Shown here: positions 1-6,935 of the stretch, in pieces
Position numbering within the stretch: the stretch's first letter is position 1
How the letters are laid out: every line of letters begins with the position of its first letter
Source: Bacillota bacterium
GTDB lineage: Bacteria; Bacillota; Sulfobacillia; RBS10-35; JAJYVN01
Direction: 5' to 3'
DNA length: 8,518 nucleotides
Assembly: GCA_021827805.1 (NCBI GenBank)
Contig: JAKAUG010000052.1
Coordinates: 1-8,518, forward strand
The notes under the pieces: generated by a model
Told to the model about the DNA's origin: nothing
Database searches by the model: none
Seen by the model: only the letters and a program-made list of their open reading frames with translations
Made by a program: the position numbers and the translations under genes

Positions 1-2
1 TG

Positions 3-221
3 CCTGCCTCCGCCACGCTGAGCGGGTCCGCCACGGGGAACCTGTCGGCCAGCAGCGGCACCAGCGCCGCGGTCACGGTTCCGGCGTCGGCTTCCATGAG
101 CCTCGGCGGTTCCGGTTCCCTCGGCGCGGGCCTTGGGAGCAGCGTTTCGGCCAGCGGTGGCATGATGGCCGGCATGTGCGGCGGTGCCTCCGCCGGTCTG
201 GCCGGAGCCCTCAGTTCGTAG
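3..221 (+). CDS. C-terminal part of an Ala/Ser/Gly-rich hypothetical protein (5' end outside window)
   Basis: An open frame enters from the left edge and ends at TAG 219-221, giving 72 visible residues. The composition is extreme: almost only Ala, Ser, Gly, Thr, Val, Leu and Met, with short glycine-rich runs and one late Cys in a GMCGGAS context. There is no recognisable domain, no membrane helix and almost no charge. Such sequence is typical of low-complexity surface or secreted proteins, but the informative N-terminal part is missing. Codon third positions are strongly G/C, as in the confident genes here. It converges with the secreted Ig-domain protein on the other strand, with a hairpin between the two. 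No function can be assigned, and the low complexity means coding status rests mainly on the open frame and codon bias. Confidence 0.55.
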   Translation, partial: PASATLSGSATGNLSASSGTSAAVTVPASASMSLGGSGSLGAGLGSSVSASGGMMAGMCGGASAGLAGALSS

Positions 222-245
222 TCGGTTCCGCGTCTCGCGGCAGCG

Positions 246-272
246 GGGAGCTCGGGCACAACCCGGGCTCCC
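246..272. terminator. GC-rich hairpin between convergent genes
   Basis: The arms 246-256 and 262-272 form an 11-base-pair stem with one G-T wobble (252/266) around the five-base loop CACAA. It lies 24 bases after the stop of the + strand gene and 20 bases beyond the stop of the - strand gene, so it could end transcription from both sides. The + side is followed by a short pyrimidine-rich stretch (GCCGTTCTTC) but not by a true T tract, so it is not a textbook intrinsic terminator. Confidence 0.5.
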
Positions 273-292
273 TGCCGTTCTTCACCCGACTC

Positions 293-2146
293 TCACCGGC
301 TCTTGGACATGGACGAGGATGACGGCGCGCTGCTCGCGGGCGCCGGCGTGACCGTGACCTCGATTGTGCCCTGCGCGGTGGACATCCCGTTTTGCGGCTC
401 GAGCCCGGGAGGGGCCGCAAACACATCCACGAACTGGGAGCCCGTAGGACCCCTGTAGGTCTCCTCGGCGTGCCCCCGCGTGTCCGTGGTGGTCACCAGG
501 CCCTGTGGACCTCCGGGCCAGGAGAAGAATACCGGGGCCTTGGCGACAGCAGCGCCGGCCGAATTGGTGACCGTGGCCTCCAGGCGCGCGCTCTGCCCAA
601 CCGTCACCTGCTGCGGGTCGGCTGTGACCTCCACCTTGGCCGGCACGTCTGCCGCGGAATCGCCGCTGGGCAGGACCATCAGAGCCTGGTTCACCTGCAC
701 CCCCGCGGCCGACGCGGTGAGCTGTCCTGGCCCCGTCTCGGTGGCCGTCAGCTTGACGGCAGCCCCGCCCTGGGCATCCGTGGTCGCTGTGACGGGGGAC
801 AGCGCGTACGGCATGGGGCAGTAGCCCCCGCTGTTCCCCGGGCACACGTGTTGCGCCTGGAACATCACCGGCACGCCCGGGACCGGATGGCCGTAGCCGT
901 CGGTCACCAGGGCCTGGAGGGGCACGCTGGCGTGCAGCACCACATCCTGTGGTCCCAGTGGCAGCGTGATGGAGCGCACCACCGACCGGAAATCGGGCAG
1001 AGTTCTCAGCGCGGCCATGGTCTCGGCGGGCAGGGCTTCCGACCAGCTGATGTCGGTGATCCCAGCGCCCGACACCAGCAGCCGCGGGGCTCCGCCCTCG
1101 GCGGAGGGGTTCAAGAGCCAGAGATCGCCGTTGACGGCCGCGGCGAGCTGGCGGCCGTCGGGGCTCCAGGCCAGGCTGGTCGGCGGTGCGGCAAGCGAGG
1201 AGGTGAGGATGCTCCAGCCCGTCTTGGCGTGGAGGTCGTCCAGTGCGATCTCACCGCCCGAGTTGGGCTGCGAACCGATCGGTAGGGCCATCGCCATCAG
1301 ATTGCCGTCCGGGGAGACGGCGATCGCGCCATCCCCCTTCGGAAACCGGAAGAACGTTCCCTGGGTCGCCCCTGTGCTTGGGAGCGGGAAGGGCTCTGTG
1401 GCGCCCGTCCTCGGGTCAAGCCAGGACCAGACCTGGTCCGTGAGCCAGGTCGCTGAGGTCACCACCCAGCGTCCCGAGGGGGCCACCCCCTCCAGCCAGA
1501 GCATGTCTCCCTGCGGGGGGGACACGGCGCTTGCGCGACCCTGACCATCCAACGGCTGAATCGTGACCGTGGCCTGCTGATCGGGCTGCACGGCCTCCAC
1601 CAACTGCCCGGAGGAGACAGCCAGCAGTTCATGCACGGGATAGGAGAACGTCCACCGCGAGGAGAGCCCCCGCAGCGTGCCCGCGAAGGGGTCTCCCGCG
1701 AGCAGCCACACGTACGGCCAGGCCGCGGCGGGCGAGCCGGTGTCTGAACAGCACCACCAGGCGCTGAAGTAGAGCACGGGGGTCGAGGCGCCGGGTGGGG
1801 TCACCCACACCGGCCCGCCCGTGATGGAGCGCGTGCCGTTCTGAAAGCTGGTCGCGCCGGGCCGCGGAGTCAGGGAACCCGTCGGCGCCGCTTCGAGCAG
1901 CAACTGGTCTGCCGTGCGGGGCTCCACCACGCCAACGCCCTGTCGGCCGAGGAAGGCGATGAGGCCTTGGGTCAGCGGAGGAGAGACGGCCGGAGGGGAG
2001 GAGACGGTTGTGGCTGACGCGGTGGATGATGCGCCGTGGTGGACGCTTGCCGGAGGCCGTCTGGTCGCGGGGCCGCACGCCGCCTCCAGCGTCAGGCAGA
2101 GGGTCAGGGCCACCATGGGGCTCCAGGCACGGGCCAGCCGCATCAT
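293..2146 (-). CDS. Secreted/lipoprotein-like protein with propeller-like region and two Ig-like (Big_1-type) domains
   Basis: This 617-residue protein is probably exported and attached to or displayed at the cell surface; its ligand is unknown. Residues 1-24 form a signal peptide: Arg near the start, a hydrophobic core (about 10-20), then EAAC with Cys24. The Cys suggests a lipoprotein, but Glu at -3 makes the lipobox poor. A Pro/Ser/Thr/Ala linker follows (about 27-60). Residues about 60-370 resemble a beta-propeller, with two clear PD40/WD40-like SPDG strands (VSPDG near 277-281, WSPDG near 327-331). Residues about 400-493 and 502-600 are two Ig-like domains of the bacterial intimin/invasin type, each ending in the usual strand pattern with TTDxxG (455-460 and 553-558). 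The tail is Ser-rich. The start is supported by GGAAGGAG at 2153-2160, six bases upstream; a second ATG follows at once. It is transcribed in the same direction as the transglycosylase-like gene but 332 bases away, so a separate promoter is likely. Domain calls are by eye. Confidence 0.85.
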   Translation of the reverse strand: MMRLARAWSPMVALTLCLTLEAACGPATRRPPASVHHGASSTASATTVSSPPAVSPPLTQGLIAFLGRQGVGVVEPRTADQLLLEAAPTGSLTPRPGATSFQNGTRSITGGPVWVTPPGASTPVLYFSAWWCCSDTGSPAAAWPYVWLLAGDPFAGTLRGLSSRWTFSYPVHELLAVSSGQLVEAVQPDQQATVTIQPLDGQGRASAVSPPQGDMLWLEGVAPSGRWVVTSATWLTDQVWSWLDPRTGATEPFPLPSTGATQGTFFRFPKGDGAIAVSPDGNLMAMALPIGSQPNSGGEIALDDLHAKTGWSILTSSLAAPPTSLAWSPDGRQLAAAVNGDLWLLNPSAEGGAPRLLVSGAGITDISWSEALPAETMAALRTLPDFRSVVRSITLPLGPQDVVLHASVPLQALVTDGYGHPVPGVPVMFQAQHVCPGNSGGYCPMPYALSPVTATTDAQGGAAVKLTATETGPGQLTASAAGVQVNQALMVLPSGDSAADVPAKVEVTADPQQVTVGQSARLEATVTNSAGAAVAKAPVFFSWPGGPQGLVTTTDTRGHAEETYRGPTGSQFVDVFAAPPGLEPQNGMSTAQGTIEVTVTPAPASSAPSSSSMSKSR

Positions 2147-2478
2147 CGGCTGCTCCTTCCATCTGGGGCCGGCCCCGCGGGTGGACCGACCACCGGCATG
2201 GGGCTGAAAGCCGCCGTCGCAGATTCGTCGGCGCCTGGCCAGGATTCGCCCTGGGGGCTCACCGGCCGTAGGGAAGGTTCCGCGCGCGGGTGCCAGGCCC
2301 TTTCGAGGTCAGGTGCCAGGCGGGCCCGTACGGCAGGTTGGCGTGTCCCGCTCGGCGGGTCGGGCGACCGGCCGCCCCGCGTCGCAGCGAAGGCTCTGGC
2401 CCGGCGTTTCTCGCGGCCCCGGACCCCTGGGGGAGGTGATCAGCCCAGGCGTGGCCCGAACATCGGTGGACCGGGGCC
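2147..2478. other. 332-base gap, likely leader/promoter region of the Ig-domain protein
   Basis: No gene with plausible codon use was seen here on either strand. The stretch holds the Shine-Dalgarno sequence of the downstream - strand gene (2153-2160), a GGTGG/CCACC hairpin with a five-base loop (2180-2194), a 12-base palindrome (2165-2176), a 10-base palindrome CCTGGCCAGG (2234-2243), nested direct repeats (2266-2339), and an 8-base inverted repeat (2415-2422 with 2471-2478) next to the stop of the transglycosylase-like gene. No convincing -35/-10 pair was found. The density of repeats suggests a structured 5' leader, but high GC produces many such matches by chance. Confidence 0.5.
2266..2339 (-). 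repeat. Nested direct repeats in leader region
   Basis: On the + strand, CCGTAGGGAAGGTT (2266-2279) and CCGTACGGCAGGTT (2326-2339) match at 12 of 14 positions, 60 bases apart. Between them GGTGCCAGG occurs twice exactly (2289-2297 and 2312-2320), 23 bases apart. The arrangement is outer-inner-inner-outer, all in the same direction. It could be a set of regulator binding sites, a structured RNA or a relic of local duplication. It does not match any riboswitch I know. Confidence 0.5.
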
Positions 2479-2949
2479 TCAGGAGCCGACCGCGGCGGCC
2501 GCCTCGGCGAGATGCTTGCGGTAGGGACCGTGGCCCACCAGCCAGGAGGTCCAGCGTCCGCCCCAGGTCGACCAGTTCGCCAGGCCGTGCTGCGGGTCCG
2601 ACCCCAGGATGTGCTGGGCCGCCAAGGCGTTGTGCAGCGGGTCATAGAGCCAGTCGGCCCACCGGCACGGGTCCTCTGTCCCCGTCCTGGCCCGTAGAAA
2701 GTCGGCGTGGCAGTTGTGGATCTGCCAGAGCCCCCAGCTCGTCGCGTCGAGGACCAGCCGTCCACGGGCCATTCCGGTGCAACTCGCCCCGCGCAGGCCG
2801 GGATCGCCGGCGGTCCGGGGATCCCAGTCGGACTCGGCCCCGGCGATGGCGACCATGACGGTGATCAGGGAGTGCGTACCGTCGGGCGTCTCGATGGGTG
2901 TGGGTGGGAAGACGGCTCGGGCGGCCAGAACCGCGTCCGCGATCGCCAC
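2479..2949 (-). CDS. Lysozyme-fold / lytic transglycosylase-like protein without signal peptide
   Basis: The 156-residue product resembles small SLT/lysozyme-superfamily domains that cleave the glycan strands of peptidoglycan. Visible features in order: a first helix (4-14); IAGAESDWDP (35-44), where Glu39 is the expected catalytic acid in the family's ES motif; SWGLWQIH (71-78), matching the G-x-x-Q-I motif; NALAA (107-111); NWSTW (125-129); and a closing GPYRKHL (141-147). Three cysteines (57, 80, 95) are present. The GTG start at 2947-2949 is chosen because GGAGGG lies seven bases upstream and the family fold begins right after it. The open frame continues upstream to 3105, but that part is Arg/Pro/Gly-rich, has no good ribosome site and no signal peptide. 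Export would thus need another route, a holin-like partner, or a role inside the cell or as a phage-derived lysin. Exact substrate is unknown. Confidence 0.75.
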   Translation of the reverse strand: MAIADAVLAARAVFPPTPIETPDGTHSLITVMVAIAGAESDWDPRTAGDPGLRGASCTGMARGRLVLDATSWGLWQIHNCHADFLRARTGTEDPCRWADWLYDPLHNALAAQHILGSDPQHGLANWSTWGGRWTSWLVGHGPYRKHLAEAAAAVGS

Positions 2950-2956
2950 GGGACAT

Positions 2957-2962
2957 CCCTCC
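2957..2962 (-). promoter_or_regulatory. Shine-Dalgarno GGAGGG that sets the GTG start of the transglycosylase-like gene
   Basis: GGAGGG (reading the - strand) lies seven bases before GTG 2949-2947. The in-frame ATG at 3030 and the GTG 18 bases upstream of the chosen start have no comparable site, so this favours the 156-residue product. Confidence 0.6.
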
Positions 2963-3084
2963 GCCACAGGATATGCCCCGTGCCGCCACGGTGGGACCCG
3001 AAGGGGCCCCAGGACGTGTCGGGCAGGCATCGCGGAGCCCCGCGGCCATGAGAGGGCCGGCAGGCGCGTAGGATTGCTCCCGGC

Positions 3085-3114
3085 ACCGTGACCGGCGACG
3101 CCCAACCGTCACCG
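3085..3114. repeat. Paired near-identical decamers in the divergent promoter region
   Basis: ACCGTGACCG (3085-3094) and ACCGTCACCG (3105-3114) differ at one base and start exactly 20 bases apart, about two helical turns. Their cores GTGAC (3088-3092) and GTCAC (3108-3112) also form an inverted pair. They sit in the 227-base gap between the divergent transglycosylase-like and permease genes, a sensible place for a regulator site. No matching regulator family is recognised, and no clear -35/-10 elements were seen in this gap. Confidence 0.35.
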
Positions 3115-3176
3115 CATGGTGCTCGGGCCTGAACCACCGCCCGGTCTCGGATCCTGTCTGCCTGGGGGGACGGCGC

Positions 3177-3872
3177 TTGGGCACCTCTGTACCGCTGCTC
3201 CTCGTGGCGGCGGCTGGGGTCGGGATCGCACACTCAGTGCTGCCAGATCACTGGCTGCCGCTGGCCGTGGTCGCCCGCGGCAACCGCTGGACACTGGCCC
3301 GCACCGCGAAGATCAGCCTGCTGGCCTCGTTCGGCCACGTGGGGGTCTCCGTGGTGCTCGGCCTGGGGCTGGCGCTGGCGGGCCTGCCGTTCCGCGGGGA
3401 CTTCGTGGCCCAGCAGGGGCATATCATCGGCGGCCTCCTGGTGCTGACAGGTCTGGGCTTTCTGCTCTGGGGGCTGCGGGAGCAGGGGCATGGCCGCCAT
3501 CATGAACACGGCGGGACCCCGCCGCCGGGCGGGCCCTCCTCGCGGCGGGCCCGGATTTCCCGGTCAGGGGAAGCCCCCCGGCGAAGGTGTGCCACGTGGC
3601 TCGGCGAGGTGGCGGTGCCCTTCGGCGTGGCAGCCTCGCCGGACCTCACGGTCCTCCCCGTGTTCCTGGCGGCCTCGGCCGTGGGCATGGGCGCCGCCGT
3701 CGGGAGCCTCCTGGCCTTCGCGCTGGCCACGGTCCTTACGTTTGTGGTCCTCACCGTGGGGGCCACCGCGGCGGGCCGCCAGGTGCACTGGCCCTGGGTC
3801 GAGGACAACGGCCACGTCATCTCGGCGCTGGTGCTGCTGATCATTGGCGCCCTGGTCTACGTGGGCCTCTGA
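3177..3872 (+). CDS. UreH/NicO-type membrane protein, probable divalent metal (nickel/cobalt) transporter
   Basis: This 231-residue polytopic membrane protein has about six hydrophobic segments (about 5-22, 46-70, 82-100, 145-165, 167-198, 213-231). The first carries AHSVLPDH (18-25), the His-x4-Asp-His pattern typical of the UreH / nickel-cobalt permease superfamily, where these residues bind the metal. His54 in helix 2 may add a ligand. The loop after helix 3 is His-rich (His105, 108, 109, 111), followed by a long Pro/Gly/Arg-rich stretch to about 140, as in NicO/RcnA-like proteins. The start is TTG: GGGGGGA (3164-3170) lies six bases upstream and the first helix begins at once. The direction of transport and the metal are not shown by the sequence. 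No urease, hydrogenase or metal regulator is in the window, so it is an orphan here. TauE/SafE- or LysE-type export is the main alternative. Confidence 0.75.
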   Translation: MGTSVPLLLVAAAGVGIAHSVLPDHWLPLAVVARGNRWTLARTAKISLLASFGHVGVSVVLGLGLALAGLPFRGDFVAQQGHIIGGLLVLTGLGFLLWGLREQGHGRHHEHGGTPPPGGPSSRRARISRSGEAPRRRCATWLGEVAVPFGVAASPDLTVLPVFLAASAVGMGAAVGSLLAFALATVLTFVVLTVGATAAGRQVHWPWVEDNGHVISALVLLIIGALVYVGL

Positions 3873-3890
3873 TGCCGGGCCAGGGCCCAA

Positions 3891-6398
3891 CTACGCGAAG
3901 GCCAGCCGGTAGCGGCCAGGGCCCGGGAGCTCGAGCCCGGCCGAGCCCGGCCCGGACGCCCTGGCCTCGGCCCTTCGCCCGTCCGCGCTCTCCAGGTCTC
4001 GCAGCCGCACATCCGCCGGCCAGCGCAGGGTCACACTGCGCGGACCGAGGCCCGAGGCCTCCCAGGACCCGGTGGGCCTGGCCTCCAGCACCACCTCCCG
4101 CAGACACCCCTCCTCCCAATCCAGGGAGACGGTGAACCCGCCGCGGGCGCGCAGACCCTCGACCCGTCCCGCCTGCCAGGCCCTGGGACGTGCCGGCAAC
4201 AGGTGCAGCGCTCCCGCGTGGCTCTGCAGCAGCATCTCCGCGATGCCGGCGGTGCCACCGAAGTTGCCGTCGATCTGGAAGGGCGGATGGGTGTCCCAGA
4301 GGTTGTCCAGGGTGGAGTGCCGCAGAAGGGCCAGCAGGTGGCCGTATGCCTCCTCGCCGTCGTGCAGGCGCGCGAAGAGATTGATCAGCCAGGCTCGGCT
4401 CCACCCCGTGTGCCCTCCTCCGTGGGCAAGGCGGCGGCGCAGGCTGGCGCGCGCCGCCGCTGCCAGCTCGGGCGTCCCGTCCGGGGTGATCTGGGACCCG
4501 GGGTGCAACCCATACAGGTGGGACATGTGCCGGTGCCCAGGCTCCGCCTCTCCGAAGTCCTCCCACCACTCCTCAAGCTGGCCGTACTGGCCGATCCGCC
4601 ACGGGAGGAGATCCGCCCTGGCCCGGTCCCATGCCTCGGCCAGGTCGGGGTCCACCCCGAGCAGCCGCGCGGCCTCCAGACAGTGCGTGAACAGCTCGCG
4701 GCAGAGGGCCATGTCCAGCGTGGATCCGGCGCTGATCGCCGCCGACCTGCCGTCCGGGGCCAGGAAACGGTTCTCCGGAGAGGTCGAGGGGCAGCTGAGC
4801 AGGCGTCCGGGTCCGTCGTCCACAAGGAAGTCCAGCAAGAATAGGGCGGCCTCGCGCAGGACCGGGTAGGCCCGGTCGCGCAGGAACGCGAGGTCCCCGC
4901 CGTGGGCCCAGTGCTCCCAGAGGTGGCGGCTCAGCCAGACCCCACCCATGGGCCAGTTCGCCCACACAGGATCCCCGCTGCCCCTGCCGACGGGGTTGGT
5001 CATCCTCCAGAGGTCCGTGTTGTGGTGCGCGGTCCAGCCGCGGCAGCCGTAATACACGCGGGCCGTGCGCCGTCCGCTGGCCCGCAGCCCGTCGATCATG
5101 TCCAGGAGCGGCTCGTGGCACTCGGGCAACCCAGAGACCTCGGCCGGCCAGTAGTTCATCTCGGTGTTGATGTTGATCGTATAGTTGGAACTCCAGGGCG
5201 GCAGCAGCTCCTCGTTCCAGATACCCTGGAGGTTTGTGGGCTGGGTGCCCGGGCGCGAACCCGCCAGCAGGAGGTAGCGCCCGAACTGGAAGTACTGCAC
5301 CTGGAGCCAGGGGTCCTCGGCCCCCGCGCGCACGGCCTCGAGCCGCGCGTCGGTGGGTCGGGCCGCCAGCTCCATCGCACGCGCCACCGCGTCGGACCGT
5401 CTCTCGCCCGGGCTTCCCTCGGGCGGCGGCGTACCCAGTTCGAACCAGACCCGGCGGAAGAGCTCCCGGTGCTCCCGCACGTGGTCGGCCCGCACGGCGT
5501 CAAAGCCCCTGGCCAGGGCCCGGGCCACCCGGGAGGCGCACGCCCCGGAAAGGGCGCGGCGGTCGGCGTGCGGGGGGCGATCCGCGCCCGCAAAGCTCGT
5601 GTCGGAGGCGAGCAGCAGCGTGACGGCGTCGGCGCCCTCCACATGCAGGTGCCGGCCGTCCGCGCGGAGGCGTCCGCCCTTGGCGACGATCTGCAGGCGG
5701 GCCTCGAAGAGCATGCCGCCCTCGGTGTCCTCCTCGCCATACAGCACCGGACGGCCCGCGGCGATGTAGTGCGGGTCGGTGTGCGCGGGCGCACGGCCTC
5801 GCAGGACCAGCGTGTCGGGGGCCAGGCACTCACTGCGCGACCAGAGCGCGCTTTGCAGGGAGGCGCCGAGGGAAACGCACCCGGGGCGATCCGCGCAAAG
5901 GTGCAGGGCCAGCACCCCATCCACGGCGGAGACCAGGGCCTCCCGCCGGTACTCCACCCCGTCCCAACGGTAGCGCACGGAGGCCACCGCGCCATCCAGG
6001 TCCAGCTCCCGCCGGTACCCTGCCGGCTCTCCCGGGGGGGTGCGGCCCGCGGCGTTTCCGTGCCCCACATCCAGCCAGAGATCGCCGAGCGGCAGATAGC
6101 TCTCGCTGTATGGGCCCTGGATCCCCTGGGCGGCCCGGTCGGCCGCGGGGTAGTCGTGCTCGCGCAGCACCAACCTGCGCACCTGGTCGAGATGGTCCAG
6201 GGCGTCATCGTTGGCGGCCTGTTTGGGCCCCGTCCCCGACCAGAGGGTGTCCTCGTTGAGCGGCACCCGTTCTCGGCGGATCCCACCGAAGACCATGGCC
6301 CCCAGCCTTCCGTTGCCCAGAGGCATGGCCTCGACCCAGCGCTGGGCAGGCTGCTCGTACCAAAGGGTCAGCCGTTCCCACCGGCCGTCTTCCCCCAC
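3891..6398 (-). CDS. Glycoside hydrolase family 95 (alpha-L-fucosidase type)
   Basis: The 835-residue product looks like a complete GH95 inverting enzyme, a family that releases terminal alpha-L-fucose (mainly alpha-1,2) and in some members L-galactose. The N-terminal beta-sandwich (about 10-260) opens with [19 protein letters not shown] and NEDTLWSG (48-55). The (alpha/alpha)6 barrel spans about 340-720 and the C-terminal beta domain 730-835. Expected catalytic positions are kept: Asn409 and Asn411 in [12 protein letters not shown], Glu542 (general acid) in STSPENRF, and Asp710 in [20 protein letters not shown] (624-634) is another family block. The GTG start at 6396-6398 has GAGGGGG eight bases upstream and directly precedes the domain. 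The open frame reaches ATG 6584, but the extra 62 residues are low-complexity and include no signal peptide. The enzyme thus appears cytoplasmic, acting on imported oligosaccharides. No transporter is adjacent. Its 3' end faces the metal permease. Confidence 0.92.
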   Translation of the reverse strand: MGEDGRWERLTLWYEQPAQRWVEAMPLGNGRLGAMVFGGIRRERVPLNEDTLWSGTGPKQAANDDALDHLDQVRRLVLREHDYPAADRAAQGIQGPYSESYLPLGDLWLDVGHGNAAGRTPPGEPAGYRRELDLDGAVASVRYRWDGVEYRREALVSAVDGVLALHLCADRPGCVSLGASLQSALWSRSECLAPDTLVLRGRAPAHTDPHYIAAGRPVLYGEEDTEGGMLFEARLQIVAKGGRLRADGRHLHVEGADAVTLLLASDTSFAGADRPPHADRRALSGACASRVARALARGFDAVRADHVREHRELFRRVWFELGTPPPEGSPGERRSDAVARAMELAARPTDARLEAVRAGAEDPWLQVQYFQFGRYLLLAGSRPGTQPTNLQGIWNEELLPPWSSNYTININTEMNYWPAEVSGLPECHEPLLDMIDGLRASGRRTARVYYGCRGWTAHHNTDLWRMTNPVGRGSGDPVWANWPMGGVWLSRHLWEHWAHGGDLAFLRDRAYPVLREAALFLLDFLVDDGPGRLLSCPSTSPENRFLAPDGRSAAISAGSTLDMALCRELFTHCLEAARLLGVDPDLAEAWDRARADLLPWRIGQYGQLEEWWEDFGEAEPGHRHMSHLYGLHPGSQITPDGTPELAAAARASLRRRLAHGGGHTGWSRAWLINLFARLHDGEEAYGHLLALLRHSTLDNLWDTHPPFQIDGNFGGTAGIAEMLLQSHAGALHLLPARPRAWQAGRVEGLRARGGFTVSLDWEEGCLREVVLEARPTGSWEASGLGPRSVTLRWPADVRLRDLESADGRRAEARASGPGSAGLELPGPGRYRLAFA

Positions 6399-6406
6399 CC
6401 GCTTTG

Positions 6407-6413
6407 CCCCCTC
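6407..6413 (-). promoter_or_regulatory. Shine-Dalgarno GAGGGGG that sets the GTG start of the GH95 gene
   Basis: On the - strand GAGGGGG lies eight bases before GTG 6398-6396. This supports the 835-residue form and leaves a 184-base divergent promoter region instead of an overlap with the + strand gene at 6583. Confidence 0.55.
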
Positions 6414-6420
6414 GGCGTCA

Positions 6421-6478
6421 CCGCCAGGCGTGTGCGCGCCCCCCTGCTTTCCTCCCGCACGGGATCGATTCCTGGCGG
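6421..6478. repeat. Inverted repeat CCGCCAGG / CCTGGCGG in divergent promoter region
   Basis: CCGCCAGG at 6421-6428 and its exact reverse complement CCTGGCGG at 6471-6478 are 42 bases apart, within the gap between the divergent GH95 and TusA-like genes and just upstream of the GH95 ribosome site. It could be a pair of half-sites for a repressor controlling the hydrolase. An 8-base match in GC-rich DNA can also arise by chance. Confidence 0.3.
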
Positions 6479-6582
6479 TCCCGCCGCGCCACGCCCCTGG
6501 GGCGCCTCGCGAGCACGCTCCCCGCGGGCCGTATGCCTCGGGGACCCCGGGGGGCAGGCTGTGCGGCGGGGAGGCGGAAAGC

Positions 6583-6861
6583 ATGGCTCAACACGAGCAC
6601 CGCATCGATCTGCGGCCCGGGTCGCTGCACGCGCATCTGGAGGAGGTCCGACAGGCCGTAGCGTCCCTGGACGAGGACGACGCGATCCACCTGATCGCCC
6701 CGCGCATGGAGGCCGAGCAGTTGGATCCCTTCATCCGCATCTTCGAGGCCAGCGGGTTGGGCTACCAGCCAAAGGGCGGGCACGATGGCGCATACCACCT
6801 GTATGCCAGTCGCGGGCTGCCTCGGCCGGCACCGGGCACCGGCCCCGACGCCAACACATGA
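6583..6861 (+). CDS. Small TusA/DUF2249-like fold protein (hypothetical)
   Basis: The 92-residue soluble protein has a strong ribosome site, GGGGAGG at 6568-6574, eight bases before ATG. The pattern fits a beta-alpha-beta-alpha-beta-beta two-layer fold: strand RIDLRP (7-12), helix 15-29, strand AIHLIAP (34-40), helix 44-58, then strands around 60-63 and 70-76 (AYHLYAS). The opening ID-R and closing hairpin resemble TusA-like/DUF2249 proteins. TusA itself uses a conserved Cys for sulfur transfer. This protein has no Cys at all, so it cannot be a persulfide carrier and would be closer to DUF2249, whose role is unknown. The last 15 residues are Pro/Gly-rich and probably disordered. It is divergent from GH95 and followed by a decayed gene; context gives no partner. 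The family link is weak. Confidence 0.7.
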   Translation: MAQHEHRIDLRPGSLHAHLEEVRQAVASLDEDDAIHLIAPRMEAEQLDPFIRIFEASGLGYQPKGGHDGAYHLYASRGLPRPAPGTGPDANT

Positions 6862-6935
6862 GGCTCGGTACCCAGGGCGTCGGCGCGGGCGAGCCGGGTG
6901 GTCGGCAAGACTCGGCGGGCGCGGGGTGCGGCGCG

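Noticed and set aside
392..1285. + strand open frame of 297 codons
   Set aside because: Antisense to the Ig-domain protein, rich in Arg/Gly/His with no domain; a GC-driven shadow.
2165..2176. 12-base perfect palindrome GGGGCCGGCCCC as an operator
   Set aside because: Composed only of G and C in a very GC-rich region; palindromes of this kind are expected by chance. Noted only as part of the gap description.
2950..3105. Upstream extension of the transglycosylase-like frame
   Set aside because: No family similarity, no signal peptide and no ribosome site; the GTG at 2949 is better supported.
3877..3924. Direct repeat GGCCAGGGCCC at the convergent gene ends
   Set aside because: Two copies 36 bases apart, one inside the GH95 coding end; composition-driven and without a terminator-like T tract.
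6399..6584. 62-residue N-terminal extension of the GH95 frame to ATG 6584
   Set aside because: Pro/Gly/Arg-rich, no signal peptide, no ribosome site, and it would overlap the start of the + strand gene at 6583; the GTG at 6398 has a good ribosome site.
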